DNA of 34,552 bases from an uncultured Lachnospiraceae bacterium (lineage in GTDB: Bacteria; Bacillota; Clostridia; Lachnospirales; Lachnospiraceae). Of the stretch, positions 33,116 through 34,552 are shown one piece after another. Under the pieces are notes generated by a model, which had not been told where the DNA came from, made no database searches, and saw only the letters and a program-made list of their open reading frames with translations. Location: NCBI GenBank assembly GCA_946403625.1, contig CAMJAP010000023.1, forward strand, positions 1-34,552. The letters run 5' to 3'. Position numbers and translations under genes: made by a program. The number at the start of each line of letters is the position of its first letter. The stretch's first letter is position 1.

Positions 33116-33150
33116 TATTCCTATCTTTTTTCTACGGAGGGCGCAAACGG

Positions 33151-33675
33151 ATGAAGACGATCAAAGACTATATCCGCACGATACCGGATTTTCCGCAGCC
33201 GGGGATTCAATTTCGCGATATCACAACGATCATTCAGGATGCAGACGGTCTGCAGCTGGCCGTTGATACCATGCTGGATCTGGTGAAAGATCTGGATTAT
33301 GATGTGATCTGCGGCGCCGAATCGAGAGGCTTTATCTTTGGCGCGCCGATGGCTTATAACGAGCACAAGCCTTTTGTGCTGATCCGTAAGAAAGGCAAGC
33401 TTCCGGGCAAGACGGTATCCCAGGCATACGATCTGGAATACGGCAGCACGGAGATCGAGATGCATGTAGACAGCTTTCCGGAAGGCTCCAAAGTACTGCT
33501 GGTCGATGACCTGATCGCTACCGGCGGCACCACGGAAGCAATGATCAAACTGGTAGAAAAACTGGGCGGCAAGGTGGCAGGCGTATGCGTGCTGATCGAA
33601 CTGCCGGATTTGAAGGGACGCGAAAAGATCGCAGGCTACCCGCTGTTCAGCGCGGTAAGCTACGAAGGCGACTGA
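33151..33675 (+). CDS. apt: Adenine phosphoribosyltransferase
   Basis: Apt salvages adenine by joining it to PRPP to give AMP. The 174-residue protein has the PRPP motif VLLVDDLIATGGT at 115-127, ESRGFIFGAP near 57-66 and the purine-site start IPDFPQPGIQFRDIT at 11-25. I chose ATG 33151, since GGAGGGC precedes it and it starts with the conserved MKTIKDYIRTIPDFP; the in-frame ATG at 33106 lies inside the promoter. The rel gene follows after 49 bases. apt-rel is a common order in Firmicutes. Confidence 0.96.
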   Translation: MKTIKDYIRTIPDFPQPGIQFRDITTIIQDADGLQLAVDTMLDLVKDLDYDVICGAESRGFIFGAPMAYNEHKPFVLIRKKGKLPGKTVSQAYDLEYGSTEIEMHVDSFPEGSKVLLVDDLIATGGTTEAMIKLVEKLGGKVAGVCVLIELPDLKGREKIAGYPLFSAVSYEGD

Positions 33676-33724
33676 CCCTTGCGATGTAACGGACGAGATA
33701 ATCGAAAATACAGGATTAATACAT

Positions 33725-34552
33725 ATGGATGACGAACAGGTAAAAATCGGACAACGAGAAAACTTTGATGCGGCGGAAACAGCTGCTATGAATATCCATG
33801 CGTCACGATCGAACGAGAGCGTGGCAAACAGCATTCAGGAAGAGATCATGGCGCTGCAGAACAAGTCAGAGCAGCAGAATGCGATCGCGGCGGAACCGGT
33901 GGTGGAAGACCTGATGGAAAAGATCACGGTGACGGCGCCGCTGGGCGGTTCCATTCTGGGCGTGCCGGCCGCTCCGGTAGCCAGCGAGGTGACTCCGGAT
34001 GTTACCGACGAGCATGTCGCAGTTGTGATCGACGACGGTTTCATCGAAGACATCGCAGAATTCCAGTCCCCGGAGGATCTGTACGGGGAACTGATCGCAC
34101 GCGTGCACAAGTATCATCCGTCCGATGATATTTCACTGATCGAAAAAGCATATACCACGGCCAGAGATTTTCATAAGGACCAAAAGCGTAAATCGGGAGA
34201 ACCGTATATCATCCATCCGATCTGCGTAGCCATTATCCTGGCCGATATGGAAATGGATAAAGAGACGATCGCCGCAGGCCTTCTGCACGATGTGGTGGAA
34301 GATACCATCATGACGATCGAAGAACTGACCGCCGAGTTTGGTGAGGATGTGGCACTGCTGGTAGACGGTGTGACCAAGCTGTCCAAACTGCAGTATTCCT
34401 CCGATAAGGTGGAACGGCAGGCAGCCAACCTGCGAAAGATGTTTTTGGCGATGGCCAAGGATATCCGCGTGATCATGATCAAACTGGCGGACCGCCTGCA
34501 CAATATGCGTACCCTGGCGTATATGAAGCCGGAGAAGCAGCAGGATATTTCA
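33725..34552 (+). CDS. rel: Rel/SpoT (p)ppGpp enzyme, partial
   Basis: The first 276 codons of a bifunctional (p)ppGpp synthetase/hydrolase; the window ends inside the gene. The HD hydrolase domain is intact as far as seen: H164 in YIIHP, H188 and D189 in LLHDVVEDT, and D256 in LADRLHNMRT, spaced as in family members. About 110 residues of acidic, low-complexity sequence come before it (AAEPVVEDLMEKITVT; PVASEVTPDVTDEH), much longer than the usual 5-30. The real start could lie farther in, but ATG 33725 is in frame without a stop. An ACAGGA site precedes it weakly. Synthetase, TGS and ACT domains would lie beyond the edge. Confidence 0.9.
   Translation, partial: MDDEQVKIGQRENFDAAETAAMNIHASRSNESVANSIQEEIMALQNKSEQQNAIAAEPVVEDLMEKITVTAPLGGSILGVPAAPVASEVTPDVTDEHVAVVIDDGFIEDIAEFQSPEDLYGELIARVHKYHPSDDISLIEKAYTTARDFHKDQKRKSGEPYIIHPICVAIILADMEMDKETIAAGLLHDVVEDTIMTIEELTAEFGEDVALLVDGVTKLSKLQYSSDKVERQAANLRKMFLAMAKDIRVIMIKLADRLHNMRTLAYMKPEKQQDIS

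Overview
The window looks like chromosome from a Gram-positive clostridium, most likely a member of Lachnospiraceae. This rests on gene order (apt next to a Rel-type ppGpp enzyme; clpC, a small conserved protein, radA), a CIRCE operator in front of groESL, vegetative sigma-A promoters, purine-rich ribosome binding sites, the PyrBI type of aspartate carbamoyltransferase, and several small proteins of a kind familiar from that family. Most genes are core metabolism and housekeeping. I see no rRNA, tRNA, CRISPR array, prophage or complete insertion sequence. The left edge and several gene ends carry dispersed palindromic repeats.

Layout. 1-900: repeat-dense edge, then an AT-rich membrane-anchored protein of unknown role. 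968-5526: a rhodanese/PP-loop fusion enzyme, pyrE with its own promoter, two small membrane proteins and a long M29 aminopeptidase. 5549-9146: part of the purine pathway (purE, purM, purN, purD), with a separate promoter and a foldable leader before purM. 9247-10437: a membrane protein with an outer SH3-like domain and an extreme acidic-then-basic inner tail. 10571-17559: clpC, a small unknown protein, radA, a SEC-C zinc protein and two consecutive COG0523 (CobW-like) GTPases, the first with 33 histidines in one linker and the second ending in a domain resembling TIGR03943/DUF1980. 17728-19716, minus strand: pyrI, pyrB and a nitroreductase. 19858-25701: pheA, a Ppx/GppA-HD protein, ppk, maf and a small acidic protein. 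25795-30692, minus strand: a zinc-ribbon membrane protein, a Cof-type HAD phosphatase, an ABC-F ATPase and a diguanylate cyclase. 30951-34552: CIRCE-groES-groEL, apt and the start of a Rel/SpoT enzyme cut by the window end.

How the genes fit together. Nucleotide supply is a theme: pyrE, pyrB and pyrI for pyrimidines, four pur genes and apt for purines. Stress and second-messenger functions form another: groESL, clpC, radA, polyphosphate synthesis and turnover (ppk, ppx), (p)ppGpp (rel) and c-di-GMP (the GGDEF protein). The least explained parts are the paired COG0523 GTPases downstream of the SEC-C gene, the SH3 protein with its charged tail, and a repeat family found directly after the stop codons of four genes. 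I found no self-contained new defence or mobile system. The GTPase pair is the strongest candidate for undescribed biology.
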